Below are positions 21,605-36,600 of a DNA stretch of 64,000 bases, in pieces. This DNA is from Xiphophorus maculatus (lineage: Eukaryota; Chordata; Actinopteri; Cyprinodontiformes; Poeciliidae), in the NCBI RefSeq assembly GCF_002775205.1, contig NC_036447.1:15358501-15422500 (forward strand). The letters are read 5' to 3'. Numbering within the stretch: the stretch's first letter is position 1; each line of letters starts with the position of its first letter. The notes under the pieces were generated by a model, which saw nothing but the letters and a program-made list of their open reading frames with translations, made no database searches and was not told the origin of the DNA. The translations under genes and the position numbers were made by a program.

Positions 21605-24600
21605 ATGGCATGGGTGAAGAAGTTCAAAAAAACCGGAGGAGGCCTGAAGAAATCCTACCAACCTGGGAGCATGGTGTCCCTCGCGCTAACTAAAGGCCTG
21701 CTGAACGAGCCTGGCCAGAACAGCTGCTTCCTCAACAGCGCTGTTCAGGTGAGAATCAGCATTCATGATTTTTTTTTAAACTCCCACATGGAGTGAGTTT
21801 AGCACTATTTGATTTTTTTCGATATTGTTTTAACGATGAGCCTGACTTGCTGCTGAATTCCGCACACACCAGCAATTCAGAGGTAATTGGCCTAAAAATT
21901 GCTAGCAGCTGAGTGAGCTGCTGTGTTTTGTGTTAGAGTTGTGTGGGTTTGGCTTAACTTGCAGGCTTTGTTCGCTACACAAAAGCTGAGACACACCAAT
22001 CGATTGGCCAGTGTCTAGAATCAGCTCAGCTTCAGCTTCATCAGCCGGCGTTGCCAAGCAGTCAGCTAGAGACAAATATAGTTAACTCTATCAAATGAAC
22101 CTATGAATAGCAGTTCAGAAATCACTGAAGTTACAGTTTGTAATGCCTGCAAGAGTTTGGGTTCAAAACAACAGACTTATTAAGATTTTTCAAGGAGCTG
22201 AATTAACAATAAAAAAAAATACAAACCAGGTGAGGAAAAACACTGATGTCAGAAATTTAAATCCAAATGGACAAAGAATAGAACATATGAAAAGTTTGAT
22301 TACTAGCGTGGTCAGACACTGCTGTGGGATGGCATCGTATTTCTTTATCCGCCAGTGTGGTTGTGTTGGTCAGTTAGGTCCCACAAATGTTCAGTGGAGT
22401 TGTGGTCAGGACTTCAGAAAGCCAATTCCACACAATTCCCTTGCCATTTCTAGAAACAATCAATTAACAAACCTGTCTTCCAGTCAGAAAATTGTGTGAC
22501 TAATCTGTATTGTAGCAGTGCTTTCAGATTTTTGAATGAAATATTTTTTATTTCCCACCACTGATCTAATTTTGAACCTCTGCAGGTGCTTTGGCAGCTG
22601 GACATCTTCAGGAGGAGCTTGAGGCAGCTTTCTGGCCACTTTTGTCTCGGTGATGGCTGTATTTTCTGTGCATTAAAGGTAAGGTTACTTAAAAATCGAC
22701 ACAGAATAACGTTTAATTACCTAAGGATTTTACATGTGTTATTTTTTATTTATCTCAGATGCATAAATATTTCTCACAAAAAAACTCTTTCAGAGTATAT
22801 TCAACCAGTTCCAGCAGAGCAGAGAGCGAGTCCTGCCCTCCGACAGCCTGCGAAACGCCCTCGCTGAAACCTTTAAGAACGAGCAGCGCTTCCAACTCGG
22901 GCTGATGGACGACGCTGCTGAGTGCTTTGTATGGTGTCACTTTTGCTTTTGTTCATTATAAAATACTAAAATCCTCTTTGGTATTTCACTTTATATCTAA
23001 ACGTTGGTACAAAAGACAACAATAATTGTTTAGTTTTATTTTTAACATAGAGTATTGGACTTGTGTTGCTGAAATTTGACTGGTATGTTTTTAATCTACT
23101 CCTATTTTGCACAAACAGGAGAACATCCTGGAGCGAATTCATTTGCACATAGTTTCAGACACACCAACCGATGCGTGCTCATCCAAATCCTGCATCACCC
23201 ATCAAAAATTTGCTATGATGCTTTACGAACAGGTAAGTAAAGTCAGTAACAACATGAACCAAACATTGTGTAGAAAAACATACGAAAATATGGATGTTGT
23301 TACTAAATGTAAAATTAGTCTCCAAATCTTTTATGTAATTTGTACATGTATATATTAAAATAGTGACATGCTTTGTTTCACAGTTTGTGTGCCGCTGTTG
23401 TGGTGCATCTTCAGATCCACACCCTTTCACAGAGTTTGTTCATTATGTATCGACTACGGCTTTATGGTGAGTACAGTAAAATATATTCATACATTTTCAT
23501 GCTTTATCCATTAGAAAGCAAAGAAAGTTTGATTACGAGATTACATTTTTAAATCGTGAAACTCTACTGGGTTGTTGTTACTTTTTGACACAAAAAATTG
23601 AATCAAATGTTTAATAATGTCTAATTAATACGTATATTATTACTATATTACTTCCAAGCTTGTCAGGGAAAAGCAGTAGGCTCCTTATTACAGCCAACTA
23701 ACCAGCAGTGCTCAACAGCACTGTGTTACTTTACAACTTAAACTCCGGCTACTACGACATTTTCTTTGGTATCCCACCAACATCATTATCATCTGTCATA
23801 ACAGTATAAAATAAAACTACTGTAATTTTCAAGCCATTACATTTTTAAAAAAGATACATAACTTGATTCATGAAACCCTGCTTATGCCTACTGAGAGCAC
23901 TGTTATGGCAAATAAAACGGGAAGAATACACACACCTATGGAGAGTGTAAAGAAACACAATTTCTCAGTTTACCAGTTAGGTAAATGACATTTTGTAGTT
24001 TAAGAAAACTATATTTTTTCATTCTATACATGTGATTGCAATCTCCTTTAGCGTGTTTATTTATAGAATGTGAGTTTATTTTAACATTTTCCAACAGTTT
24101 TTACACCCCATCTATAAATGATAAAAAATATAGAGTGAGATAGCATAAATGTTTCTGAGATGTTTCTGTGAATTAACCGCAAACAGACTATAATCTATAG
24201 ACGTGCCGTCTGTCTCTGTGCTCAGTCAACAGGTTGACCGGACACTGGGGAAGAACGAGCGTCTCAGGTCAGACATGTTTGGGGAACTGCTGCAGGCGGC
24301 AAACAGCACCGGTGACCTCCGAAGCTGCCCTGTATGTTATGCTTATTTTTTTTTGCCTTTTTAAGAAAATATGTTTACAGTCATATTTATTAAATTAGAA
24401 TATGTTCAGATGAGGCTGGTTTGTCTGATGAAAAGCATTTTTGAAAATAACAATCCTTGAGCAGGTATTAGACATTTTTTTTTGTCAAGCTCATATTATA
24501 CAGACCTCTTCAATAATTTATGATCTTATTAAAAAATGTATTTATTTCAGTAACTCGATTCACAAAATGAAACACATTAATTTCTTCTTTCTTTTTTGCT

Positions 24601-27600
24601 TGCAGCTAATGAAGACACTGCATTTAAAATTAGAATGTTACATCAGACCAATAAAAAAAAAAAAACATTTTATGGAGAAATCTGGGCTTAATGAAAAGTA
24701 TGTTTAAGACTTGCTGAAAGGTTATTTTGAAAACGTACTTTTAATCTGACTAATTAGTCTCCTCAGACCTGAAATTCTAACTTATTGATTATGACTGCAT
24801 GATTTAATGTGAGATCGCTCAGTATGTTTGTATTTTTAGATGTTGAGTCAGACATTCAGCTGAATTTAAACATTAATGAAAGCTAAATATTAATAGTTAG
24901 ATTATCCGTTTCACATGTCCGTGGTAACATAAGGCAAACACAGAAATGATTCTTCCAGTGGTGCAGAGTACTGTCAGTGTTTTCCACCTTAGTGAAACTC
25001 AAGGACTGGAAGGACACAGTGCAAAACTAGAATGAGGATAGAAATAGTGTTAAGGCTTATCCTTGTTTTTTTCTCTCACTTGAATTTCCTCCCTTTGCTT
25101 CCCTTTCAGCTTGTATTAGCTTAGTGGACCTTACTGCTGTTCCCATGAATCTTCCTGAATCTTCTTCAGGTGCAGCCCGCTTCTAATGAAATGGGTTTGC
25201 CTATTCTTTTCTGCCTTTTCTATCCTCCGTGATAGAAAAGGCAGAAATTTAGTTTTCAAATATATATTTGATCTCACATCAATGGAGCAGACATCCATCC
25301 ATCCATTTTCTAACACCCTTGTCACTAGTGGGGTCAGGAGGTGTTGGTGTCTATCTCCAGCTAACGTTCCGGGTGAGAGGCAGGGAACACCCTGGACAGG
25401 TCGCCAGTCTGTCGCAGGGCAACACAGAGACAGACAGTGCAAACAACCATGCACACACACCTAGGGAGAATTTAGAGAGACCAATTAACCTAACAGTCAT
25501 GTTTTTGGACTGTGGGAGGAAGCCGGAATACCCGGAGAGAGAACCCACGCATGCACAGGGAGAACATGCAAACTCCATGCAGAAAGACCCCAGACCGGGA
25601 ATCAAACCCAGGACCTTCTTGCTGCAAGGCAACAGTGCTACCAACTGCACCACTGTGCAGCCCATGGAGCAGACATTAAGTTGTAAATCTATAAATTACA
25701 TACTGTTTCAATAATGTCCTTCATTTTTTATTTGTGGGTTTCATCTGGGAGATTACCTTTAAATATCAGATAACTTGTGATTAGAAACTGCATGACCAAC
25801 TGAGGGGGAAGCCAACGTCCTGAGCTGTCGGAGTGAGGATGCATGGAATATGGTGTGTTTGGAGGTGGAGGCTAAACAGCGCAGCATAACTTATAACTGA
25901 CCTGCAGGAAATAGCGACACTGCTGCTTTTGTCAGCAGTGGATCGATTGTTTGATGATTCAAGTATGCATGCAGCTTAGAAACTCACAGTAAATAGACTG
26001 TTGTGTTTTAGTTTTTGACTACTACTTAATCAAAGTGGACATCCGGATGACAAAGCTGTTGTTTGAGTGTTTTATAGGGTTAGTTCATATGTTTTGAAGT
26101 GAGATCCTGTGAAGTCATCTGCAATAGTTCCAGAAGTAAAAAGTTCCTATTTCTATATTGTGTAACAGTTGTTGAGCCTGTCGGTTGTATCTGAAAACCA
26201 CTGAAACATATCGTCTTTGAAGTTGCTGGATGAGTCTAACAGACAATCTGGCACAAAAAACAAAAGCTAACTGTTTCCTTCACTCTTTTCAAAACGTGTA
26301 TGTAAATATGTGCTTTCAACAGTATTTGAAATAAAACAACACTTCCTATTTGTGGATCCAGCGTTTCTGTAGTGTAAGCTGATTTTTTCCCCCCCTGTCG
26401 ATACATTAATTTACTGTGGATGTCTTTGTTGTCCAATGTTTTGCAGAGTGACTGTGGTCAGAGCATCAAAATCCGTCGTGTCCTCATGAACTGTCCGGAG
26501 ATCGTCACTATTGGATTTGTGTGGGACGCAGAGCAGTCTGATCTCACGGACGATGTTATCAGGTCTCTTGGTCCACGTTTAAACTTGTGCGGGGTAAGAG
26601 CTGAAAAACCAACTCCCACTATTAAGTGCTTGTAAACAAAATATAACAAGTTTGAATTCAAGATATGAATGTTAGTTCCACAAAACATCATTGATCCTGG
26701 TATGTGAGAAGGTAACAATTCTTCGGATGAGAGATCCATATGTGTAATTTTACATACAAACAAACATAAACTTGAAAACTCAGTGGATTTAACATCTGGC
26801 TGAGAGTGATCAAATATACCGTCTTTCAGCTTTTCAACCGAGTCACTGATGAAAACGCCAAACGCAGCGAGCTACATCTGGTGGGGATGATCTGTTTCTC
26901 CAGCAAACATTACTCAGCTTTCGCCTATCACACCAAATCTTCAAAATGGATGTTTTTTGACGATGCCACTGTAAAGGAGGTTAGGATGTCTGCCATTAGA
27001 CCTTTTCAATCTTTTTTTCTATGACAGTCCGTTACATACATTCTCTTTTCTAAGTTTTTTTTTTCTTGTTTACTAGATTGGATCCAAATGGAAGGATGTT
27101 GCTTCAAAATGTGTCAGGGGACATTTCCAACCTCTTCTTTTATTTTACACCAATCCTGAGGGGAGTCCAGTTTCTAATGAAGATGCACCAAGACAAACCA
27201 CTATGTGCCCTCATTACAAAGCCCAAGTAAATGGAGATGTGACCAGTAAGAAAGTCTTCCATTTGTTAGCATGACTGACAAAGACACTTAAAACATGTGC
27301 TTTTTGTTCTTTCTGTAGCTGAATGGTATTTATGTATTTACCCTCACTGATTTGACCTGACACTTTTTGTGTATATTAGCAAATTATGATAGATTTTACT
27401 CCAGTGAAGTCAATAGAAACTCAAAAATTTAACGAGAGTCACATTCTTGATTTTTTGTATCTTCAGTTTTAGGAGGATTTATAATGATGATTGAAAGCCA
27501 CTCATCAGTTTTAGAGTAAATTCAACCATCATCCCAAAAACACATCAACTTGATACGACATTCTAATTACCATTGTTTCTTAATATTACAATAGTTAAAA

Positions 27601-30600
27601 AGTAGCATAACAAACAAAAAGGAAGGATTTGCTGTAAATAAAACCATGAATGCAAATGGATTAAATTAGTCTAATATTATTTTTATATGATAATTTCTAT
27701 TTATTATGTATTCATTTACTTACTTTGTTATTAAAATTAGCTAACGTTCAGAAGAGCACAAATATCCAGCTAAACATTTACTTATTTCTAATAGCAGGCA
27801 GGCAGTATGAGCTTGAGATGGGATACACATGTAGTTTCCCCTGTGCATGTATTGTGCAGCTGTATAATTCAGAGTTAAAGTATCCTTGGTGATCTCTGAC
27901 AGTTTAAATATTCCTGTCTTACTTTCACTGCGTTCTGCTCATGTCTGTCATAACACATCAGAGATGATGCATTTAATGAAAAAAGAAACAACATTTTTTT
28001 AACGCCCAGTCACAAGTTTTAATAGTAATTTTGTTTTCAACTTATTATGATAATGATGTACTAATACTACCGCAGTCATTAAAGTCAGTAACCATAAAAG
28101 GTTTACTGTGCAAGAGCATAGCACTGCTTTGCCTAGAATGTCCCTCATGTCCAGTCTTATTATCTCCCTTCTTTGGCTGCTTTTCAACATATTCTAATCT
28201 TTCACGATCTAATGTTGACACATAAGCTACCACTAAAATTGATTAAATGAAGCACTCTGTGCAGAGTGTCTTTCTGTACACTGATCTTTCCAGACATCAT
28301 TAATGAGAACAAGGAGTTGCTAGAGGTGAATTTCTCTTTGTTTTGTTCTTTTTAAATACTGACCAAAAACAAACATTTAAGTGCCACTGATGAAATATTC
28401 CTTTGAACTGATTCTGCATCAAATACAGAAGTGATTCTGCCACAGTAATGGTTGGGATTGTGGCATAAAGCTCCCAGAGAAAGACTTTCTATCCATATCT
28501 GATGGCCCAGACCTTGCATGAGGATGATGTCTCTGTTGCACGCAGATTACCACCCACGCCTGGCCCCTAATCCCCGTTCCTGTGGCCAAACGCGTCGCTG
28601 CTCTTACTCCTCCCCTTGATGTTTCAAACATTTGCCTCCATTATTTATCAGCTTGGTTATTTTTTAGGAGGTAGGGGGGGGGGGGGTGTTCTCGCTTGGA
28701 TTGCTTTGCTTTTATGTGTTGCCCGGATATTTTGGCATGGGGAAGGATTCTTACTTTTGTAACAGTCAGGGTGAGTCAGTAAGTGATTGTGGGTTTTTCA
28801 CAGGAAATAAAAACATTGTCTAGCTCTCTGTATGCTGTTAATCACAATTCTTTTCTTAAATTGATCACATTCTGCTAAAGTTTACGTTACTTTGTTTCTT
28901 TAATTTGCTCTTTTGTCCATCATTGCAAATGAGGAAATTGGTCTGACTGGCTCATACTGGAGTTCTTGCATAATTGGGGCTCTGCAGTAAGTAAGGAACC
29001 ACGATGCATTTGTGCATTAGTTAATTACTTGGCAGTTGTTAGGCATACAAAAGTAGATCTGAGTCCAAAAGGACTTTTCTAAGGAGCTTCCTAAATATCA
29101 GCATCAGGCTACATAATAAGATGGGAATTTCCATCAGTGCTTTAACATGTAACAGCAACACATGTAGTTTTCCTTTTTTCCTTTTATTACATCTTTGACA
29201 GAAGCTTTAGGTACAATTTCGCTCATCTGTTCTCAAATTATCATCCTGTGATGTGTTTATTTTTTGACACTCTGATCAAGGGCCTTTTGAAAGTTGCAAT
29301 ATTGGCTGAGTAAAAATAGATGCAGCTGTAAACGGCGTCAGAGAAAATGATTTAATTAGGAGGAGGTGAGATGTGAAAGTGAAAGACAGCAGCTGTTAGA
29401 TGTAACACGCTCATCTGAAGGCAGATGCTCGCAGTTCATGTTGTCGCTGCTTCCCTTCGTGACCTGCTTGCCAGGCGGAGGAAACACACCGCGGGCTTGG
29501 CAGCCGAGGCAGCGGAGGTGTGTTTTATCAAAGTTAATGATGCAGCATCTGTTCTTTTCTAAGACTTTGTTTTGTTTCCTATTTGCAGAAGGATGGAAGG
29601 GATGGGAGATGGGATGGTGATCTATAAAACTGAACGTCTGTTTGAGCTACTTCTATATTTGTCATGACTGACAAATTCTCTCACAGGAGTGGCACACTTT
29701 CATAAGACTTTACCATCATAAAATTAATTGAGTTTAAAATTTATGTTGAAACTACGTAACCATGTTCCTTATTTTGTGGGGTTTTTTATGTTTTTTTTTA
29801 ATAAGACTTCACCACTTTTGACAACTGCTAAACTTTATCTTTTAGAAACTGTGATGAATCAGTTTATTAAAGACAAAAGTTAACACATTACATCTGACCG
29901 GCAAAAGTATGTGAACTTAAAAGCGGAAAAATCCTTTCAAATCCTTCCTTTTTAAGTGTAAGTCTGAATTTCTTGTTGTTGCTCCACATGCTTTCTTTTA
30001 CCCCTTTTCTGAGGTGCATCTGAGGGCAAACTCTATTTTGTCGTTGTCGCTTTAAACTCAAATGAGCCATTTCACATCTCGACACCGTTCAGGTTGCCGA
30101 GCGTTCCACTCCATCCTGTTCAGCCATTTTTGTAGTTTGATAGCAGATGTGTCAAACTACCCAAATGTTTAAAACATCAAGGGGAGGAGCTTCTAATTCC
30201 CAAATTGATTAAAAGATATCAACAAAAGAAGAAAACAATGGCAAAAACAGTTAAAACTGTCAACGTAGTTCTGTCCTTCATGAGCTAAAAGCCAACACAC
30301 AGCACTAACTTAAGCAGAAGTCATGATGCTACTGCTGTCAAAACAATGTCCAGGATGTCACATCAGCACACAATAAATTCATGTCTAGAATAAAGCTTGT
30401 CGTTTTAGCTCTATTTGAGGTTGCTGCTTTGCTGTGTCATATTGTTTTAAATTATTTTCAGTAAAAACATAAATGTTCTGTGAACCTCAGAGGTTCATCA
30501 TCAATAAGACCAAACACTGCAGATAGAAGGTTGTGAAAAAGAAGAAGTTGAAATGTTATATCGCTCACAGAGCAACACAAGAAGAAAGTGTGAGGCTGAA

Positions 30601-33600
30601 AATGGCTGCTGCTGAGGTTCAAATCCAGTACAAGAGTGACAAATAGAAAAAAATAGCGCATTGGTCTTTTTATTGAACAATCGTGAGTCCAGCCATAAAC
30701 AACTCATGCAGGTCATTTATACTTTATCGGACTTCTAGCTTGATTAATATCCAATATTTTGCTTAGTGACCATAGTTTCAGGTGGAAATATTTATCATGG
30801 TGGCATACCAGTTTCTGTTTTTGACAGCTTAAGTGCCATGCTATAATTAATTGTAACTCAAATATTTCTGATTGCATATTTTGCACCTGCATCTGATATA
30901 AACCTTTCTCCTTTCTTTGCTCTGTCCCCAATTTTTATGAGTGTTGCTGGCATGAAGTTCTCTATTTATTTACACCATGCAGAAAATATGATGGTGATTA
31001 ATTGTGGAAAATACTTCAGTCAAAATAAAATTGTGGCTCAAATCCAGTTAAATTTAAAGAGCCTGTGCTTTTCTTGGCAGCCAGTTAACATAGTGTCTCA
31101 GAAGTAAAAAGATTTATTAGTAAAATAAATGAAATCAAAATTTAGGGCTGGACCATATATCACAAATGTATTGCCATCACAATATCAGTGTGTGCAATAT
31201 TAACAAACTGATATCGTCGTAATTATTGGCTAATATACTCCACTTGCATTTTACATGTTAATGTAAAATGGAGCTGGAGTCTTACAACATCAGATACTCA
31301 CACTGGACACAATTAACATTTTGCAAAGGTCACAGAGTGTCAGAAGCACAGATGAGAAAAGACGGAAGAAGAAAATCATATTTCACAACTGATATCATTG
31401 TGCCAATATTTACCAAAATTATTGTCAATGCAAGATTTTCAAATGTTGTTCAGATTTACTTTAAATGCAATATATTGTTTGTACAACTTAAACTTATGTT
31501 CTTATTGTTTTTCTTCTTCAGCGAAACATCCTTTTGGCAGCCCTAACAAATTTCAGGATCCCTTCATGGAGAATCTGCAAAGACCAGTTGAAACATCAAA
31601 AAAGGACAGGGGACATCGGAGAATCGAGCCTTCACAACACAAAGGTAGGCTCCATGGATGGCAACATTTAAACAAGCAATGAGGATAGGACAGTCTGAAT
31701 GTCAGAGCAACGGTCAGGCTATTAATGACCTTTGTCAACCATCTTCAGACATGACGCATACAAGATCTTCATCTCCCCCAGAGAATGGGCCCCGGCCTCC
31801 TGTAGAGAAAATAAAGAACTCTCTGCGCTCTGAGAAGTCATCAAATCAAAGCAGAGGATCTCAGGAGCCCCATGGACAGTCATGCAGTGCACAGGGTGGG
31901 GGACACATCAGAAAGACCAGCGTTTCCCCAGGACGCAATGAGCAGGGGGGCAGCCACAAACACTGGGAAAAAGGAGGCAGCGGGAGCCAAAATAGGTCAA
32001 AGTCAACTTGGAGACCCATCAGGGAGGTGCTGAATGTAGACACGGTGCTGAATGAACTGGAGCAGCGACGGCAGCAGCAGCAGCAGGACAGCCCGCGGTG
32101 CAGCAAGCCGCCTTCCCAGGAGAGAGCGCGCACAGAAGCAAGCAGAGAGCGCGAACACACAAGAACTAGAGAGGACCGGAAACAGAAGTGCTTAATGACA
32201 ATTTATGAGGACGAGCAACGGCACGAGACAGAGAGTCACAGCTCCGTGGAGTCAGAGAGCAGAGCGGGCCAGCAGAGAGGAAGCCGACTCAAGGCCGTTC
32301 CCAAGACTCTGCTGCGCAGCGACACCTGGACCATTCAGAGGACAGAGTCGGGCTATGAGAGCAGCGATCGACTCAGCAGCGGCTCTACCAATCCAGACTC
32401 ACCTGGGGTTGATGGGTTTGGGCTCAGACCAGATCAGAGGTTAACACCTGAGATCCTTTTACAAAGGTAAGAGAGAAAATTGTCATTCTGGGGCGGATTT
32501 AGTTTCACAGAAAAGTACAGGCATTGATTTGACTTCGAAAGCAATACTAAACGTAGTAAAAAATCAGCAGTAATAAGACATATACACACTCAACAAGAAA
32601 GAAAAAAAATGCCTTCATGCTTATGAGGTGGTAAGAACAAGAAGAAAGTTCTTTCTGGCCTGTACATTTCATGTTTAACAAGAACTCGAGTGCAGGATTC
32701 CTGGGAGGTTCTCCTTGGTCCTTCACTGCAGCATTTGTTGCATGAACCACTTCAAATTTTTTGACAAATTACACAATAGCTCTTAGACAATACTCAATTA
32801 ACAAGGATATGATGTAAGAACAAAATGATGTTGTTTTGAAACAAATATATGAGTAAATGCAATGTTTATATTTAGAGTTAAAGTTAGAATCTGCATCCTC
32901 TGGAGAAAAGACATGCAGACTGTTGTTCCAGTAATGCACTAAGCACGCTAAAACCTATTCTAATATGCTAAAGCAAATATAAAATGTCCACTGTGTAACC
33001 GAAAAGGTGCTCATTCACACACACACAGTGATGAAAGAACAGTGCTGAATAATCATTGGCAACTCTCAGTTTTCTTATGTCCTCTTATTTTTTCAGTCAG
33101 CTGCATCAAAGGGAAGCCAATGCAAAGTCAAGTATGACATCATCTCTTTCCCACAACGGTAAGCCTGAAGGTTTATTTTGCTTCGAAAGGGTTTGGAGCT
33201 GAGTAAAAGTCCCAGCTGATAAAAACACAGTACGGAAAACCACAACAAAATCATCAGAATAAAGCAGGTCTTGATCAGTACTGATCACTTTGCCATGACC
33301 TCCTTCCATTTTCTACCCCTCTGATGACTATTAAGTACTGTATGTCAACCTACCTGATTGCATCTCAAAGTTCCTCATAGTACAAGTGACTAATCAGGTT
33401 TTCCAGCAGCACAATTCCAACACCAGTTGGTATTATTAGAGAGCAACATTATTGTCTTACTTAACTTTTCCAAACTTTTTTAAGGAGTTTATTCTACACG
33501 TTTTATTCTGAAAATATGCATTTACACTGTTAATACATTTGCATCCTTCTTCAATGGCTCCATTTATTACTCTTTCATTTGCTTGTTTAATGCTTTTCTT

Positions 33601-36600
33601 CTGTGGCAGGTTTTCGTTCTTTTTTTCATCCGTTCACAGAAGCCAAACAGCTTTCTTCTGGTGTCTAGTCAGATTTAAGAGACATCAAGTTGAGCTAGAA
33701 GTAAATTGCTGAAAAAGGAAGCCAACTAATAAAATATGCCACCAACTTAAGATGTAAAACAGACCTCCTGATTTAAAGTAGAGCAGAGCAGCAAATGTTT
33801 GGCAGGAAAAGATGAGTTCCTTTTCTCATCTGTATCTCATCTGCAGAACCTTGTGGAAAAGATTTCAAGCAGAGAAACAAACATGTTCGTTCATTTAGTC
33901 TGATATGTACAAGTAAGATTTGCTTTCTGTGATGTTTAAACAGCCTTATTTTCACTCCCATTTTTTAAGACTTGCAAGTTTTAGTGCGATCTACATTCAG
34001 TCCTGACTGTGTTTGTGTAACAGAAGATCGCTGAACATCTGGGTTGATTTCTGTGCCTGAACTTGTTATTTAACCTCCGGCCTCTGTCTGCCCGGCACTG
34101 GCATTAATCTGATGATAATCCCACAAAGCTCAGATAGCGCAGCTGGACATGGTCGCCGACATTGTCATAAATAGCATTCTGTTGCACGTACTGTCCTGCT
34201 CTATCTAAATGAATCAAGAGGCTGGCAATGCCCAGTATTTGAATCATCCTCTAAAGGGTTAAGTTGAAAACAAATATATGTTTAAGAAAATGTGCTTTTA
34301 AAAGACAGTAAGTCAGCATCAGGGCGTCTCTTGCTGTTGACAAGTCGGAACATTGTGTCTTAGAATGCCCTGCTGCCACCTAGTGGACATAAAGAATACA
34401 GCATTTACTTCGTGCGCGCCTATCTTACAGTTATGTAAGCAGAACAGGCTCAAATGTTTAAACTGTAATATTTTTGATATGTTAGACCAAAGGTCACACT
34501 TATATCATAGGGGAGCTCTGAGTTTATTCTCAGAGTTTTGCATATTTTAGATCAAAATTCAGAGAAAAATTAGATTCATTCCAGTCACTAATCCTCATTT
34601 TCATTCATGTCCTTGTGGTTATGAACAGAATGTACCTCTGATGGAACAAACCCCTCTGAAAGAGGATTTTAATCACAAATATGTTTTTTTGGTACATTTT
34701 CATTCCTTTCTTTTTAATTTTTCTCCCTTTTTTAGGTAAACATCCAACTAAACCTCAGGGGAACCACGATCAAGTTTTACTTTCTCAACTAAAATGCAGT
34801 CCAAGTTCAAGGTAGTGTTCTTAAACTGATAGGTTTTTATTTTTAAAAATGTGTTGGTAATTATCGTTTATTTCTAAATGATGACTGGCTTTCACTGATG
34901 CAGGTACAGTTAAATTCAACTGTGGACTCTTCCATTAGGTCTTCACAAGTCTTTATTTACAGCACTCATTGTTCATGTCATCAGTGCCTTTAATGATGGT
35001 TAAAAAAGCCATAAAATAAATAAATGTTACTGCAGTTGTGTCAACACACTGAAAAACCTTCAGAAAAAAAAACAACTTTAAGATTAAATGGAAAGAACAG
35101 TTAAGAATCATCATAACCTTAAAATTTCCCATAAAATATTGTGTTATAATTATAGAATATCATCTCACTGTGACCTTTTTAAACTGACATAAAACCAGAA
35201 GGCTATTAAAACAATTCAAATATATTTTGATCAGAAAATGGACAGACAAAAGCAAATATTTCAGTTTATGTTACTGTCAAAAGCCTTAAAACTCTTGTTT
35301 AACAGAAATTCCAAAAAATATGTTGTGGTGAGATGATTAGGAGGAGATTTGTTATGCTGAAATGCATAGACTAATTAAAACTGCTCTGGATCATTTTAAG
35401 GGAATCACAGAAGTATTCACGTTAAATAGAGAAAGTACTGAATAAAACAATAATTACAGGCTGAAGAAAACTTTCTAATATCGTTGAGTTAAACTATGAG
35501 TAAGCTTGAAATATTTTTGCCAAGAATAATGAGCAGGTTTCAGTCCGTAAATACGCAGAATAATTGCAAAGTACTCGCCGCTTTACCTGCAGCAACGGTA
35601 ATCACTGTACAGTGGTGGAATACAAATAGATTTTTATTTGTTAAAAACTAATTTAATTGAAGTAAATTTTTCTTTCACTTCACAGTAATGAAAAACTTTG
35701 TGATGGCCTGTTATTTAAAATCATACAACAATCCAAATATATACATGTGTTTAGTTTTAAGATGACAAAATATACAATTACTGGTGAGTTACAGACACAT
35801 CTACATGTCTGTATTAAAATGTATTTACCTGCTTTTTCTTTCTTGTAGACAGAGATCAAAACACACATCTAACACCTCTAGGAAAGCAAAGGGTTCAGAG
35901 AAGAGCTCGACCGGTTCAGAGAGTCGGCAGAGTGAGCACCAGGAGCCGACTACCTACAGAGGGCACGGCGGGGACAACACAACCCCGAGACACATCACAA
36001 AGACCAGCAGCTCTGAGTGGAACAGCTCAGACGATCTTGTTCTCTCAGAATCCGAGGACAGAGAAAGCACTTACTTATCCAGTAATAGTGAGGCTGTCAC
36101 CTCTGACTCCCCGTGCCCTCACATTGACCTGCCGTACCACCCGCCTAGCAGCGCGACAGCAGAAACTCAGCTCGGTGCAACTGGGTCGCCTCACCTTCAA
36201 CCCAACCCGCAGGCTTCTTCGCTCCACGGCGAAGCGAGCCACGCTGCGTTTCGCCCCCGAATGCTTCAGGAGCCCTTTCCATCGAGCCCTCGCCTCTCTC
36301 CCTCGTCCTACATCAGCCCCAAAAGGAGGCCTGACATTTCGGGCCTCCGAACCTTTTCTGACGCGAGCTCAAAGTCGGGCTCGGACCCAGAGAGGAGCAC
36401 TCAGTCGTCATGCGAGAGCGAGGAGAGACTGACGGGGAGCAGAGCGGAGGAGGCGGCACAAGCTCCAGAGGTTTCCCTGACGACGTACTTTAACGTGGAC
36501 AACTGCATGACGGAAACGTACCGCCTCAAGTACCACAACCAGAGGCCTCTGGTCCTCTCTGCCACAGTGCCAAGGACAGCTGCTGAGAGTGAGCGCAGAG

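Larger units (their letters stand above)
27246..31521 (+). other. USP53: Large USP53 intron between exons 9 and 10
   Basis: The longest intron inside the coding part (4.3 kb). It contains GC-richer pockets at about 28,480-28,620 and 29,390-29,520 without a recognisable exon, and close to its end (31,145-31,470) a repeat with GGGCTGGACCATATATCAC and ATATCATTGTGCC wording, a common fish interspersed repeat. Confidence 0.6.

Noticed and set aside
25351-25714. Open frames of 104 and 148 codons on both strands
   Set aside because: They lie within the LINE-tail insertion, whose sequence is repetitive and not a conserved protein.
28295-28326. Possible short USP53 exon with a good acceptor and GTGAAT donor
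   Set aside because: Its 32 bases would break the phase between exons 9 and 10, and the peptide is not recognisable.
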